Shown: positions 1-9,317 of the stretch, piece by piece
How the letters are laid out: every line of letters starts with the position of its first letter
How positions within the stretch are numbered: position 1 is the stretch's first letter
From: JACVRW01 sp963733885
GTDB taxonomy: Bacteria; Actinomycetota; Thermoleophilia; Solirubrobacterales; Thermoleophilaceae
NCBI GenBank assembly: GCA_963733885.1
Contig: CAVTES010000009.1
Location: 248,001 to 312,000 of the forward strand
Direction of reading: 5' to 3'
DNA length: 64,000 bases
Position numbers and translations under genes: made by a program
The notes under the pieces: model-generated
The model's database searches: none
Seen by the model: the letters and a program-made list of their open reading frames with translations, nothing else
Told to the model about the DNA's origin: nothing

Positions 1-2
1 AG

Positions 3-860
3 ACGCACCTTCTGGATGGTTGTGTCGTGGGTCTGGCGGCGGCGAAACTCGCTCGGACTCCGGTCGCCATCTTCACCGCCCACCACTCGCACGAGATTCC
101 CGTACACAGCCGGCTCCGGCTCACCGCCGTGGACCGCCTTTGCGCCGGACCGCTGTCCGACGCGATCATTGCCCCCTCGCTCCAGATGCGCGACACGATG
201 GTCCAGGTGCACAAGGTCCCGCCAGAGAAGGTGACCGTCGCGCACCATGGGTTCGAGCTCGACCGGCTCGACCCGACCAAGGCGCACGGCGAGGCGGTTC
301 GCCGGGAGCTCGGGCTCGACAGGCGGACTGTGCTGACCGCGATCGGGCGTAACTATTGGATCAAGAATCAAGAGGCGCTCGTCCGGGCATTCGCGCGGGT
401 GGCTCCCGAGGCGCCGGAGGCGACGCTCGTGCTTGCCGGGCCGGGCGACAACGGATCGCTCCGTGCACTGGGCAGGAGCCTGGGAGTTGGCGACCGGCTG
501 CACTGCCTTGGGCCCCGCGGGGATGTCGTCGACCTCCTCGCCGCCACGGACCTCTTCGTTCACCCGGCCCGCGCCGAGTCGTTCGCCATGGTGATCGTCG
601 AGGCGATGGCGATGGCGTGCCCCGTCGTGGCGACCCCGGTCGGCATCGCTCCGGAGGTAGTCGTTGACGGGCGCACTGGGATCCTGTCGGAGTCGCCAGA
701 GCCCGAAGGACTGGCACGCGCGCTCGAGCGCGCCCTGGCGGAACGGGATCGCTGGGGCATCATGGGTGAGGAGGCTCGGCGGATCGCTGGTCGCTTCCCG
801 GCGGCCAAGATGGTCCGGAGCTACGAAGACCTGTACGAGCGGCTTCTCGGAAACCCGTGA
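3..860 (+). CDS. Glycosyltransferase family 4, 5' end cut by window
   Basis: This is the C-terminal 285 residues of a GT4 (GT-B fold) glycosyltransferase. The reading frame is open to the window edge, and the first visible residues (THLLDGCVVGLAAAKL, then a TAHHSHEI stretch) match the middle of the N-terminal Rossmann lobe, so the true start lies upstream. The second lobe carries the family's nucleotide-sugar-binding region: PARAESFAMVIVEAMAMACPV has the E-x7-E type motif, followed by a GIAPEVV loop. It probably adds a sugar to a lipid-linked glycan at the inner membrane face. It opens a run of polysaccharide genes and is followed 10 bases later by an FkbM methyltransferase gene. The sugar specificity cannot be read from sequence. 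Confidence 0.85.
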   Translation, partial: THLLDGCVVGLAAAKLARTPVAIFTAHHSHEIPVHSRLRLTAVDRLCAGPLSDAIIAPSLQMRDTMVQVHKVPPEKVTVAHHGFELDRLDPTKAHGEAVRRELGLDRRTVLTAIGRNYWIKNQEALVRAFARVAPEAPEATLVLAGPGDNGSLRALGRSLGVGDRLHCLGPRGDVVDLLAATDLFVHPARAESFAMVIVEAMAMACPVVATPVGIAPEVVVDGRTGILSESPEPEGLARALERALAERDRWGIMGEEARRIAGRFPAAKMVRSYEDLYERLLGNP

Positions 861-870
861 GAGGCCTCGG

Positions 871-1811
871 GTGCTCCTGAAGTCGGCGGCGAAGGGCCTC
901 CGGGACTGGAGGCCCCTCAATGCGATCGCCACCACCACGGTTCGAGCGGCATCGGGCGCCTCGGAGCGCCCGCCCGCGTTCGCGGTGATGCATCTCCCGC
1001 GCGTCGGTCCGGTAAGAACGAAGCTGCCGAACGGCAGGACGCTGCGGCTGTGGTCGAAGGGCGACGATTTCGTGTCGAATCAGGTCTTCTGGCGCGGCTG
1101 GAGCGGCTATGAGCCTGAGACCTCGCCGCTGTTCTACGCGCTGGCCGAGACCGCGCGGACGACTCTGGACTTAGGAGCACACGTGGGCTTCTATTCGCTG
1201 TTGGCCGCGGTCGCCAACCCGCAGGGAAGGGTGTTCGCCTTCGAGCCGTCCAGGGGTGCGCTCGAGCGACTTCGCCGCCACGTTCGCATCAATCGTCTCG
1301 ACAACGTCACGTGCGTTGATGCGGCGGTCTCCGACCAAAACGGGACCGCCCTCTTCTTGGAGCCGCTCGTGCACATCCCCTGCAGCGCAGGCCTTTCGGA
1401 GGCACAGATGAGCTGGCATGACGAGATCCGCAAGCGGGAGGTCGAGACCGTGACGGTCGACTCCTTTCTGATGGAGCGACAGGTTGGTCCCGTTGACCTG
1501 GTGAAACTCGACATCGAGGGCACCGAGGCCCAGGCGCTGCGAGGCATGGCAGTGACGCTCAGAAGAGATCGGCCGAGCATCGTGTGCGAGGTCCTGCCAG
1601 GCGACCAGCGCGGGGAGGAGCTAGCGGCGCTGCTGAGTCCGCTCGGCTACCTCTTCTATCACCTGACCCCCGGGGACCACTCCCGGCGCGGGACATCGAG
1701 GGGCATCCGGAATGGCTCAACTATCTGTTCACGGCTCTGGATCCGGACAACACTCGCCGGCTTTTCGAGCACGCCCGCGAGCTTGCACGTCGAAAGGCCC
1801 CTAGACGGTGA
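871..1811 (+). CDS. FkbM-family SAM-dependent methyltransferase, frameshifted near 1665-1690
   Basis: The likely start is GTG 871 (VLLKSAAKGL). The protein has a class I methyltransferase fold: motif I is LDLGAHVGFYSLL, followed by AFEPSRGALERL, and the FkbM signature VKLDIEGTEAQALRGM lies near residue 215. FkbM enzymes O-methylate sugars or related groups. Frame 1 runs to about LFYHLTPGD; after that the plausible C-terminus (IEGHPEWLNYLFTALDPDN) continues in frame 3 to TGA at 1809-1811. That matches one lost base in the C5/G4 run near 1666-1675. The frame-3 ending is supported by a GTGA overlap with the next gene. The enzyme probably modifies a glycan made by the neighbouring transferases. 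Confidence 0.75.
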
Positions 1812-2824
1812 CCGACGATTACCCGGCGGTCAGTATCGTCGTGCCGACCTTCCGGCGCCCGGGCGCGCTCGCCGCGACGCTTGCCGAGCTGGTCGAGCTC
1901 GACTACCCGGCCAGCCGGTACGAGATCGTCGTGGTGGACGACGCATCTGACCGCGCGACCGAGAGTGTCGTGCAGGATCTGGCCGACGCCGAAATGCCCG
2001 TGACCTACCGTGCTCAGCCGAACAGCGGGGCCGCGACGGCCCGCAACCACGGTGCGAGGGTCGCGGAGGGGGAACTGCTGTTGTTCTGCGACGACGACAT
2101 ACTCCTGGCCCGCAATCACCTGGGCTTGCTCCGGGAGACCCGCGTAACGTTCTCCGACGCGCTCGTCAACGGCGCCCTCCGATTCTCAGGGCGGGTCGAA
2201 GCTGAGCTTCGAGAGACGCCGTTCGGCCGCTATCGGCTTGCCCTCGACCGACATTTTCAGAGCGCCGCCGACGGCCGGGCGTTGGGCTGGGACTGCTTCC
2301 AGGCTGACCTTCTAACCGCTTGCAATCTCGGCGTCGGCCACCACCAATTCTGGGACCTGGGCGGCTTCGACGAAGCCTTCCCCTACGCCGGCGCGGAGGA
2401 CCAGGCTCTATCACTCAGGGCGTCCCGCAGCGGGACAGCGCTGATTCGCAACCACCGCATCCAGGTCGAGCACAACGACCAGACCCTCACCTTCAGGCGG
2501 TTCTGCACGCGCGAGGAGAAGAGCGCCCAGACGTTCGTCGTGCTGGTCGAGCGCTTCCCCGACCAGGCGGCGCGCCCGCTGTTCGCTCGCAACTCCCCGA
2601 TCTCCCCCGACGACGGTCCGACGGTCGTGATGAGGAAGCTCGCCATGGCGGCCTTGAGCCGCCGACCCGTCCTCGCCAACCTTCACCGGATCGTGGACAT
2701 CCTCGAACGCCGACACGTGTCAGAGGAGCTTCTGCGCCGGGCGTACCGGGTCGTCGTCGGGCTCCATATCTTCCGCGGGATACGGACCGCTTCGCGACGG
2801 GTCGTGCGGCGTCCGATCCAATAG
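1808..2824 (+). CDS. Glycosyltransferase family 2
   Basis: A 338-residue GT-A fold glycosyltransferase. It begins with VSIVVPTFRRPGAL, then the nucleotide-binding VVVDDASD, and the metal-binding DxD-type motif at FCDDDI. A GGFDEAFPYAGAEDQALSL block corresponds to the acceptor-side ED motif. GTG 1808 overlaps the preceding stop (GTGA), which suggests translational coupling. Its C-terminal half (around NSPISPDDGPTVV) is shared with the glycosyltransferase at 5679-6694, so the two are paralogues. No membrane segments are obvious, so it is probably a peripheral inner-membrane enzyme of polysaccharide assembly. Sugar donor and linkage are unknown. Confidence 0.85.
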   Translation: MTDDYPAVSIVVPTFRRPGALAATLAELVELDYPASRYEIVVVDDASDRATESVVQDLADAEMPVTYRAQPNSGAATARNHGARVAEGELLLFCDDDILLARNHLGLLRETRVTFSDALVNGALRFSGRVEAELRETPFGRYRLALDRHFQSAADGRALGWDCFQADLLTACNLGVGHHQFWDLGGFDEAFPYAGAEDQALSLRASRSGTALIRNHRIQVEHNDQTLTFRRFCTREEKSAQTFVVLVERFPDQAARPLFARNSPISPDDGPTVVMRKLAMAALSRRPVLANLHRIVDILERRHVSEELLRRAYRVVVGLHIFRGIRTASRRVVRRPIQ

Positions 2825-2883
2825 CCTGACCGAATGACCTGGGCTGGTCGGCCGGGTGCGAGGGTCTGGGCCGGGCGAACCTG

Positions 2884-3780
2884 ATGGCTCGCGAGGTGAG
2901 TTCCCGTGCGCACCAGCGGCTCGCGCGTGTGAAGCGTCGGCTCGAGAGCTTGGGCGTCGCGCGCATTCCGGGTTATCGCGTCGCCGCAAGGAAGGCCAGG
3001 GAGACCTTCTTCCCTGCGCTCGCGGAAGAGAACGATCGGGTCAAGATCCGCATGGGTGATCTACTCCTCGAGGTCCCGCGCGAATTGTTCCCGGTGTATC
3101 TCCACCGGGATTACGAACCGCTCACCACGCGGGCGGTCCTTGAGGCGCTCCACCCAGGGGCCGTAGCGGTCGACGTAGGGGCGAACCTCGGCTACTTCAG
3201 CTGTCTCGCCGCCAAGGCCGTAGGGCCGGACGGCGTGGTGCACGCAGTCGAGCCGGCGCCCGCGAATGTCGAAGCACTGGAGCGCAACATCCGCCTGAAC
3301 GAGCTCCGCAACGTCGTCGTGCATCCCGTAGCCGCGGCAGACGTCGGGGGGGAGCGAACGCTGCGGCTCACGGCCAGGAACGACCATCACGGGCTCTACG
3401 ACCATCCCGACAGCCCGACCGTGGCCGAGGCCCGCATATCGGCTGCCCCGCTGGACGATCTCGTGGATGTTCCGACCAAGCTGATCAAGGTCGACGTTGA
3501 GGGCGCCGAGGTGGACGTACTCAAGGGAATGGGGGGCCTGTTGAGACGGAGTCCTGGCGTCACCGTGATCGTCGAGTGGAATCCGGACACCCTGAGGTCA
3601 GCCGGTCGGCTGCCGTCGGAGGTTCCGCGGGTGATGCAGGAGCTGGGGATAGGCGGCCTCGTGGTCCTAGACGACTGGGCTCGACGCGAGAGGGCCCTTG
3701 CGGATGTGCTACCCACGGCCGACGAGGGCCCGGTCCCCTTCGCGTTGGCGAACCTAAAGGGCGCGGTGTCCGCGCGTTGA
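2884..3780 (+). CDS. FkbM-family SAM-dependent methyltransferase
   Basis: An intact 298-residue second FkbM enzyme of the locus. Motif I is VAVDVGANLGYFSCLAA, followed by HAVEPAPANVEALERN; the FkbM hallmark is LIKVDVEGAEVDVLKGM. The N-terminal 60 residues are basic and may form a membrane- or partner-binding region. Start ATG 2884 is the first in frame. It differs clearly from the copy at 871-1811, so the two probably methylate different positions. Its last 27 bases overlap the end of the convergent glycosyltransferase gene on the other strand, so transcripts of the two would overlap at their 3' ends. Confidence 0.82.
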   Translation: MAREVSSRAHQRLARVKRRLESLGVARIPGYRVAARKARETFFPALAEENDRVKIRMGDLLLEVPRELFPVYLHRDYEPLTTRAVLEALHPGAVAVDVGANLGYFSCLAAKAVGPDGVVHAVEPAPANVEALERNIRLNELRNVVVHPVAAADVGGERTLRLTARNDHHGLYDHPDSPTVAEARISAAPLDDLVDVPTKLIKVDVEGAEVDVLKGMGGLLRRSPGVTVIVEWNPDTLRSAGRLPSEVPRVMQELGIGGLVVLDDWARRERALADVLPTADEGPVPFALANLKGAVSAR

Positions 3781-4755
3781 AGGCGCTTGGTCGACGCGAC
3801 CAAATGGTCCCGGCGCCCCGACGTGGCGGCGTGCGCAATAAGCCAGATAGCGCCCGCCAAGCCGTAGCGGGGGGGCTTCGCGGAGCGGATGCCTGACCTT
3901 GCTGGCCGCAGTACGGAACGCCATCCGCCGCTCGACTGAGCGCATGTGCGCGAGCTGCGGATAGGCCCGGGCGGACTCGGGATATGACATGAGCCCCTCG
4001 AGGATCCACAGTCGGTCGAGCCAGTTCGCCCGTCGCCCGCGCGCCCGGTCGGTCTGGGAGCCGGCCAGTCGGCGGAACATGGAGAGTTCCTCGTCCACGA
4101 ACGCGACGTCATAGTGGGCCATGACGCGGAGCCACAGGTCCAAGTCGAGGGTCGCTTGGACGTATAGGTGAAGCCCGCCAAGGTGCTCGAGGCACGTGCG
4201 CCTCACCATGACGCTCGTCGGCTCGCCGATCCAGTTGTCGCCTAGACCGTTTGCCAGCATCTCCTCAAACAGCCGGGTTCCGTGGTTCAGCGCGTCCAAC
4301 GAGCTGAATCCTGTGTGTACCTCGCCGAACCGTTCGAGCCACGCAGGACCACTGGGAGCGTCAGGATCGGTCAACACTCGACGGCGGGAGAAGGCCATGC
4401 CGGCCGATGGATGGCTGAGCAAGGCCTCGACCAGCCGCGAAACGCAGTTCGGCATGAGCGTGTCGTCATGGTCCAGAAACTTCACAAGAGCGCCGTGGGA
4501 GTGGCGAATGCACCGGCCGGTGGCGCGGGCCTGTCCCGTTCGAGCCGGGTTCAGCAGCAGGCGGATCCGGTCGCCGTACCGTCGGTGCAGGACCTCCGGA
4601 GTGCCGTCCGTAGAGCCGTCGTCGACCACGACGATCTCGATATTCGAAAAGTCTTGATCGAGCGCGGAATCGATTGCTTGGCCCACGAGATCGCGCTGGT
4701 TGAGGACCGGGAGGCAAACCGAGACCAGGGGCTGTGGCGGGCGGGTTCTCACCAT
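3754..4755 (-). CDS. Glycosyltransferase family 2
   Basis: A GT-A glycosyltransferase with VSVCLPVLNQRDLV at the N-terminus, VVVDDGSTDGTPEV, a metal-binding KFLDHDDTL motif, and a later LDLDLWLRVMAHYDVAFVDEE region typical of GT2 enzymes. I chose ATG 4755 (MVRTRPPQPL) because the fold begins right after it; a GTG at 4809 would add 18 unstructured, Cys-rich residues. It converges on the FkbM gene with a 27-base overlap. It probably extends the same surface glycan. Specificity is not predictable. Confidence 0.82.
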   Translation of the reverse strand: MVRTRPPQPLVSVCLPVLNQRDLVGQAIDSALDQDFSNIEIVVVDDGSTDGTPEVLHRRYGDRIRLLLNPARTGQARATGRCIRHSHGALVKFLDHDDTLMPNCVSRLVEALLSHPSAGMAFSRRRVLTDPDAPSGPAWLERFGEVHTGFSSLDALNHGTRLFEEMLANGLGDNWIGEPTSVMVRRTCLEHLGGLHLYVQATLDLDLWLRVMAHYDVAFVDEELSMFRRLAGSQTDRARGRRANWLDRLWILEGLMSYPESARAYPQLAHMRSVERRMAFRTAASKVRHPLREAPPLRLGGRYLAYCARRHVGAPGPFGRVDQAPSTRGHRAL

Positions 4756-4844
4756 GGAGCAACAGCAACGGGGACAGCCCCAGAGGTCCCCGGTTCGTCG
4801 CTCTGCCACGACGCGCTAGTCAAGCCCGGCCGTAGAGTGTTCCC

Positions 4845-5398
4845 GTGCTCAAGCATGCGATCGGCAACGCCATCGGCAGGCCGCGCAGGTGGCGATTCTT
4901 GGAGCAACTGCCCAAAACGCGATAGGCGCCGAGGTCGGTGTATTTCGGGGGGAGTTCACCCGTCACATCGTGCGAGTCACGAGACCGAAAGAGCTGCATC
5001 TGATCGATGGATGGTGGGCCCTTTACGGAGCGCGGTTTCCGAACTGGGGTGCGTACACCGAGTTCGGCCGCCTCACCACGAGACGCGCATACGAAGAGGC
5101 CCGTGCCGCGGCGCCGGAGGGCAACTTCCACGTCGGAGACGATGTCGAGATCCTGTCGACGTTCTCCGATGGCTATCTCGACTGGGTGTATCTCGACACC
5201 ACGCATCGGTACGAGCACACGCTCGCCGAGCTCGCCGTCCTCGAGAATAAAGCGCGGATTATCGCCGGCGACGACTGGCACGAAGATCCCTCCCACAGCC
5301 ACCACGGCGTCTGCCGTGCCGTGCGGGAGTTCTGCGCCACCAACGGCTGGAGGTTGGGGCCGATCGACCCCTTCGGGCAATGGATCATCACGCCCTGA
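4845..5398 (+). CDS. Small class I SAM-dependent methyltransferase, frameshifted near 4919
   Basis: The C-terminal part (NAIGAEVGVFRGEFT, then LHLIDGWW, then LDWVYLDTTHRYEHT) resembles Methyltransf_24/TylF-like enzymes, with the glycine-rich SAM loop at GVFRGEF. An N-terminal piece starts at GTG 4845 in another frame (VLKHAIGNAIGRPRRWRFLE) and hits a stop just past the run AAAA at 4916-4919. Adding one A there gives LPKNAIGAEVG without interruption. This looks like a one-base homopolymer deletion, not gene decay. The intact protein would be about 184 residues. It probably acts on a sugar or small substrate of the surrounding locus. Confidence 0.65.
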
Positions 5399-5678
5399 CG
5401 GCTGAGTCATCGGCACGTATGCGCTCGGGGACTCATAGCCGGTGGAGGGGCGGACCTCGGCGGCGCTCTACGGTGCGAATCGCGCATTGCGCCGCTGATC
5501 CGGCCGGCAGATAATCGATCGCGGTCTTGAAATCGTGGCGGAAGCCTGCAAGGGCGCGGCACCACACAGCGGAGACGGTTGAGAGCGCCGCTCTCGTGAT
5601 GGAACGCCCAGCTGTCGGCCCCGGCCCGGACCGGCAGCACGTCTCGGTCATTATGTTGATGAGGTAGGCGTGCAACGC
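5399..5678. other. 280-base gap without a recognisable gene
   Basis: The gap lies between the convergent ends of the methyltransferase gene (plus strand) and the leftward glycosyltransferase operon (minus strand). Short open frames exist on the minus strand, but their translations show no domain, no ribosome-binding site and unlikely composition. I see no clear terminator with a T-run. Confidence 0.4.
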
Positions 5679-6694
5679 TCAACGTGGAGGACGGGGAGGC
5701 CGACCCAGTCGAGCGCCTGCCGACGTGTCATCGGCGAGCCCGGCACGCCAGCCTCGGATGATCGCCAGTGAGATCGCCAGCCGGTAGGCGCGACGAAGAA
5801 TCGGCTCTGGGAGGTGCAGCCGCTCACAGGCCCGAATGACGTCGTACAGAACATGGGTAGGGCCCGACCGCGCGAGGACGAGCTTGCACGCTTTCTTGAG
5901 CGCCAGCGTGGGCCCGTCCTCGCTCGAGATCGGGCCGTTGACCTGCACGATGGGCGCCCTGCCATGCAGCTCGGGAGCCTTGGCGCAGAGCGCCACGGTG
6001 TCCCGCGCGCCCCGCTCCTGGAAGGAGCAGTAGCGTTCGAGATCGGCCGTCTGGTCGTTGTGTACACAGTCGATCTCGGTGGTGTAGGCGAAGCGAATAC
6101 CGACGTCGCGGGCGCGCTGCGCGAGGTCTTGGTCCTCGCAGGTGGTGCGAAACCGCTCATCGAACAGTCCGATGCGATCGAGGTCCGAGCGTGGGAGGGA
6201 GAGATTGCGGGCGGTCGGCCACCTCATCTCCCACAGGCCCGGCGCGATCTCGGCTGCCCTGCGGCCGCTCTCAAAGCTGCGCTCCAGGTCTTGCAGGTAC
6301 CGCCCGAACGGTGTGGCGCTCGCCGAGTCACGCTGCCGGAAGGAGCCGACCACCCAGTAGCCCGGCATGCGGACAAGGCTCTCGACATGCTGGCGAACGA
6401 AGGACGGAGGCACCAGCACGTCGTCGCTCACGAAGATCAGGGTCCGTCCTCGAGCCAACCGGATGCCGGAATTGCGGCCGGCCGACACGCCACGGTTGCC
6501 TTCGTGCCGCGCGGTCCGCAGCGGGTAGGGAGTCGAATCGCCTCCAGCTCGGCCCAGGTGTCGTCTGTGGAGCCATCGTCGACGACTATCACCTCGTAGC
6601 TGTCCTGGGGGATGTCCTGCTTCGCGAACGCGGCAAGGGTCTCCATCAGGGCCTCGGCGCGATTGAACGTGCTGATGACCACGCTGGCGTCCAA
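5679..6694 (-). CDS. Glycosyltransferase family 2, frameshifted near 6520-6540
   Basis: The N-terminus starts at TTG 6694 (DASVVISTFNRAEALMETL, then VVVDDGSTDDTWAEL) in one frame. The rest (RNSGIRLARGRTLIFVSDDV onward) lies in another frame ending at 5679. Together they form one about 338-residue GT2 protein of normal length, so one base is probably mis-called around 6520-6540. The metal-binding site is the SDDV region and the acceptor motif is FDERFRTTCEDQDLAQRA. Its C-terminal half (NGPISSEDGPTLALKK) is shared with the transferase at 1808-2824. It is the last gene of the leftward operon wecA-GT4-wzm-wzt-GT2-GT2. Confidence 0.78.
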
Positions 6695-6700
6695 GCGCGG

Positions 6701-7640
6701 TCACGTCGCGCCTTTCGCACCGGCGCGCTTCCAGGCACGTGCCGCCGACCTGGCGCTCCGACGTCCCTCGTCGGAGCGACCGGGATGGCGCGCCTCGATC
6801 CCGAGCGCTAGGGCGTTAGCGCGGGCGTACGTCCGCGCATAGCGATCGCCACGGACCTTCCGCACCGCCTCGACCTCCCCTTCGACCATACGCCGGCAGA
6901 CCGCTTCGCGCTCGAACGTGCGTAGCGCGCTGCCGCCTTCGCGGTGCCGCGCGCGCACCGTCGCTGCAAACACCGATGGACCAGCCGGCCCGGCGCATTC
7001 GCCAGCACCACTCGATGTCCTCTCCGTATAGGAAGAAGCTCTCGTCCAGCAGTCCGGCGGCCTCGACGGCGGCGCGCCTGGCGAACAGCGCGGTGGCGGG
7101 CACCCAGCCGGCATCGACCTGATCGCCCCCGCTCCAGTAGGCGCCCCGCAGGATCCGGCCTCGAGCGCTGCGCGGCAACAGAAGATGGAGGCGGGACGCC
7201 TCGAGCAGCGCACGCCAAGGCGATGGCAGGGCGCGACCGGTGGACGGAGGCTCGTCGCCGACCGGGCCTGTGAGCTCGGCGCTGGCTGCGCCGAGCTGCG
7301 GATGAGCGTCCATCCACGCAGCGAGCCTCTCGATTCCGCCGTCGTCGAGCTCGGCGTCGGGATTCAAGAGCAGCCAGTAGCGACCGCGGACGTGAGGCCA
7401 GGCGAGGTTGGCGCCCGCCGCGAAGCCCAGGTTCTCACCCGAGCGGATGATCGTGGCGTCCGGCAGCGCGCGTCGCAGGGCGCGGCGCTGTCGTCGGGCG
7501 AGGCGTTGTCGACCGCGATGAGCTCGGCGAACCCGCTCAGGACGTCCGGGCTGGATCGCGGCGAGGCAGCGGCTCGAGCTCTCGCTCGGAGTTGTGCAGC
7601 ACGATCGTCACCGAGACGGTCGGAGACGGCGGGGCGCCAT
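6701..7640 (-). CDS. Glycosyltransferase family 2, rhamnosyltransferase (WbbL)-like, several frameshifts
   Basis: Pieces in different frames assemble into one GT2 protein. ATG 7640 leads into PTVSVTIVLHNSERELEP; then IAVDNASPDDS; then the family signature LLLNPDAELDD (frame from 7367); then GLLDESFFLYGEDIEWCWRM; then a basic C-terminus ending at 6701. Breaks are needed near 7632, 7575-7550, 7480 and 6960. The LNPDAE plus ED-W-CWR pattern is characteristic of WbbL/rhamnosyl-type transferases. It sits directly behind the ABC exporter ATPase and probably adds a deoxysugar to the exported glycan. All breaks look like one-base indels in GC-rich runs. Confidence 0.7.
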
Positions 7641-8414
7641 GGCTACCGCCGGAGTGCGCCGCGGTGTAGGCGTCGAGCACCTCGGCGGTCGGGCCGACGC
7701 GCGCCAGCCGCCCGCCGTCGAGCCACATCACGCGCTCGCACACGTCGGCCACCTGGCGCAGGCTGTGGCTCACGAAGATCACCGTCCGGCCTTCGCGGTG
7801 CAGTCCCTGGATCGCGTCGAGGCAGCGGGCCTGGAACTCGCCATCGACTACCGCGAGCACCTCGTCGAAGATGTAGATGTCGGCGGGGAACTGCATCGCG
7901 ATCGCGAACGACAGGCGCGAGAGCATCCCGCTCGAGTACCGCTTGACCGGCGTGTCCATGTGGCGCTCGAGCTCGCCGAACTCGGCGACCGCGTCCATTC
8001 GATCCCGGATCGCCGCGCGGGGGATGCCGAGGGACGCGCCGAACAGCGTGACGTTCTCGCGGCCGGTGAGCTCGCCGTGGAAGCCCGCCCCGACCGCGAG
8101 CAACGGCAGCACTCGGCCGTGCACGTCCGCGTGGCCGCTGGTCGGCACGCGTCGGTGCCGGCGAGGATCTGGAGCAGGGTGGACTTCCCCGAGCCGTTCG
8201 TCCCGACGATGCCGAAGGACTCCCCGCGGTAGACGGTGAAGTCCACGCCCGCCAGCGCCTCGAGGTCGGGTCGGGCCTGCAGGTCGGGCCTGCCGATCAG
8301 GCCGCGGACCGTGTGCTGGAGGCTGCGAGAGCTCGCCCAGGCGGTACCGCTTGCGCAGCGCCATGCGGCATCGACGGCGACCGGACGCGAGCCGTTGTCC
8401 GCCGCGCCGTCCAT
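7641..8414 (-). CDS. wzt: Wzt-like polysaccharide ABC exporter ATPase, frameshifted
   Basis: This is the ATPase of a Wzm/Wzt O-antigen or teichoic-acid type exporter. Walker A is GTNGSGKST, the ABC signature is YSSGMLSRLSFAIA, Walker B is IYIFDEVLAV, and the switch His is in VIFVSHSLRQV. The GENVTLFGASLG region is typical of the Wzt/TagH family. ATG 8414 overlaps the permease stop (TGATG). The frame must change around 8380-8340 and again near 8160. It ends at or near the next gene's start, and the exact stop is blurred by indels. At about 258 residues it lacks the C-terminal carbohydrate-binding domain seen in the second Wzt of this window (32411-33625). Confidence 0.78.
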
Positions 8415-9287
8415 CAGATGTAGTCCGCCAGCGTCGGCTCGCGGCGGGCGAAGACGCGCCAGCCCGCCGACCGCGAGGACCGCAGTGGTGACGAGCCCGA
8501 GCGCCGATCGGCTCGAACGACGGCGTGTATCCCGAGATCACCATCCAGCGCAGACGCCTCGATAAGGCCGGTGAGGGGGTTGAGGTCGATCAGGACACGA
8601 ACCGTCGAGTTCAGCTCGTACAGCGGGTAGCCCACGGGCGCGAGGAACACGCCCACCTGAAGGAGGAACGGCAGGGCCGAAAGCATGTCCCGGAAGCGTG
8701 CTGTGAGCGCCGCCGCAATGGCCACGAGACCCCAAGTGAGCAGGAAGAGCCACACCAAGCCCAGCGGTAAGAGCAGCGCCTTTGGCGAGAGCGTGCCGGT
8801 GACCGCGGCCGCGATGAGGGCTGCCGCCGTGGTAACGGCCCAGGAGGGAAGCGAGGCGAGGATGCCCGCGATGGGAAATGCCAGGCGCGGGCAGGGGGTG
8901 AAACGGACGAGCATCACGTTGCTGACGAGCGACGCCGCCCCGATCGTCATCGCGGCCTGGAAGAAGGTCCAGGCGCTCAGCCCAACCAGGGCGAAGACGG
9001 TGTAGGGAACGCCGGGCTGGACGTCGGCGAGCCCCCGGAAGGCAACGAGGAAGGCCACCAGCAGGGCGAGGGGCTGGAAGACGAGCCACAGCGGCCCCAG
9101 GAGCGACTGCTTGTACTTGACCTTGAAGTCCCGCGCGGCGAGGACCTGGATGACGGGAATGTCGCGATAGAGGTCTGACAGGCGGATGCGCGCCTTCGGT
9201 CGGCTCGATGCGCTTGACCGACGGCTCCTCGAGGGGAGGCGCTGTTGCCGTTGTGGCGGTCGGCTGACTGACATGGAGGTGGGTCAT
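8414..9287 (-). CDS. wzm: Wzm-like polysaccharide ABC exporter permease, frameshifted at both ends
   Basis: An ABC-2 type permease. The cytoplasmic N-terminus is followed by the family motif LAARDFKVKYKQSLLGPLW and about six hydrophobic segments (for example LALLVAFLVAFRGLA and ALLLPLGLVWLFLLTWGLVA), then LLQVGVFLAPVGYPL and LIDLNPLTGLIEA. Its likely start ATG 9287 (MTHLHVSQPTATT) is in another frame than the core, with a break near 9200. A further pair of breaks lies near 8555 and 8480 before the C-terminus WRVFARREPTLADYI. With the Wzt that follows it would move an undecaprenyl-linked glycan across the inner membrane. Confidence 0.8.
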
Positions 9288-9317
9288 CGGCGGGGCCAGC
9301 GCAGCGGTCGGATCGGG

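Noticed and set aside
5407..5682. Minus-strand open frames of 80-91 codons in the gap at 5.4-5.7 kb
   Set aside because: No ribosome site, no recognisable fold, and two frames compete equally.
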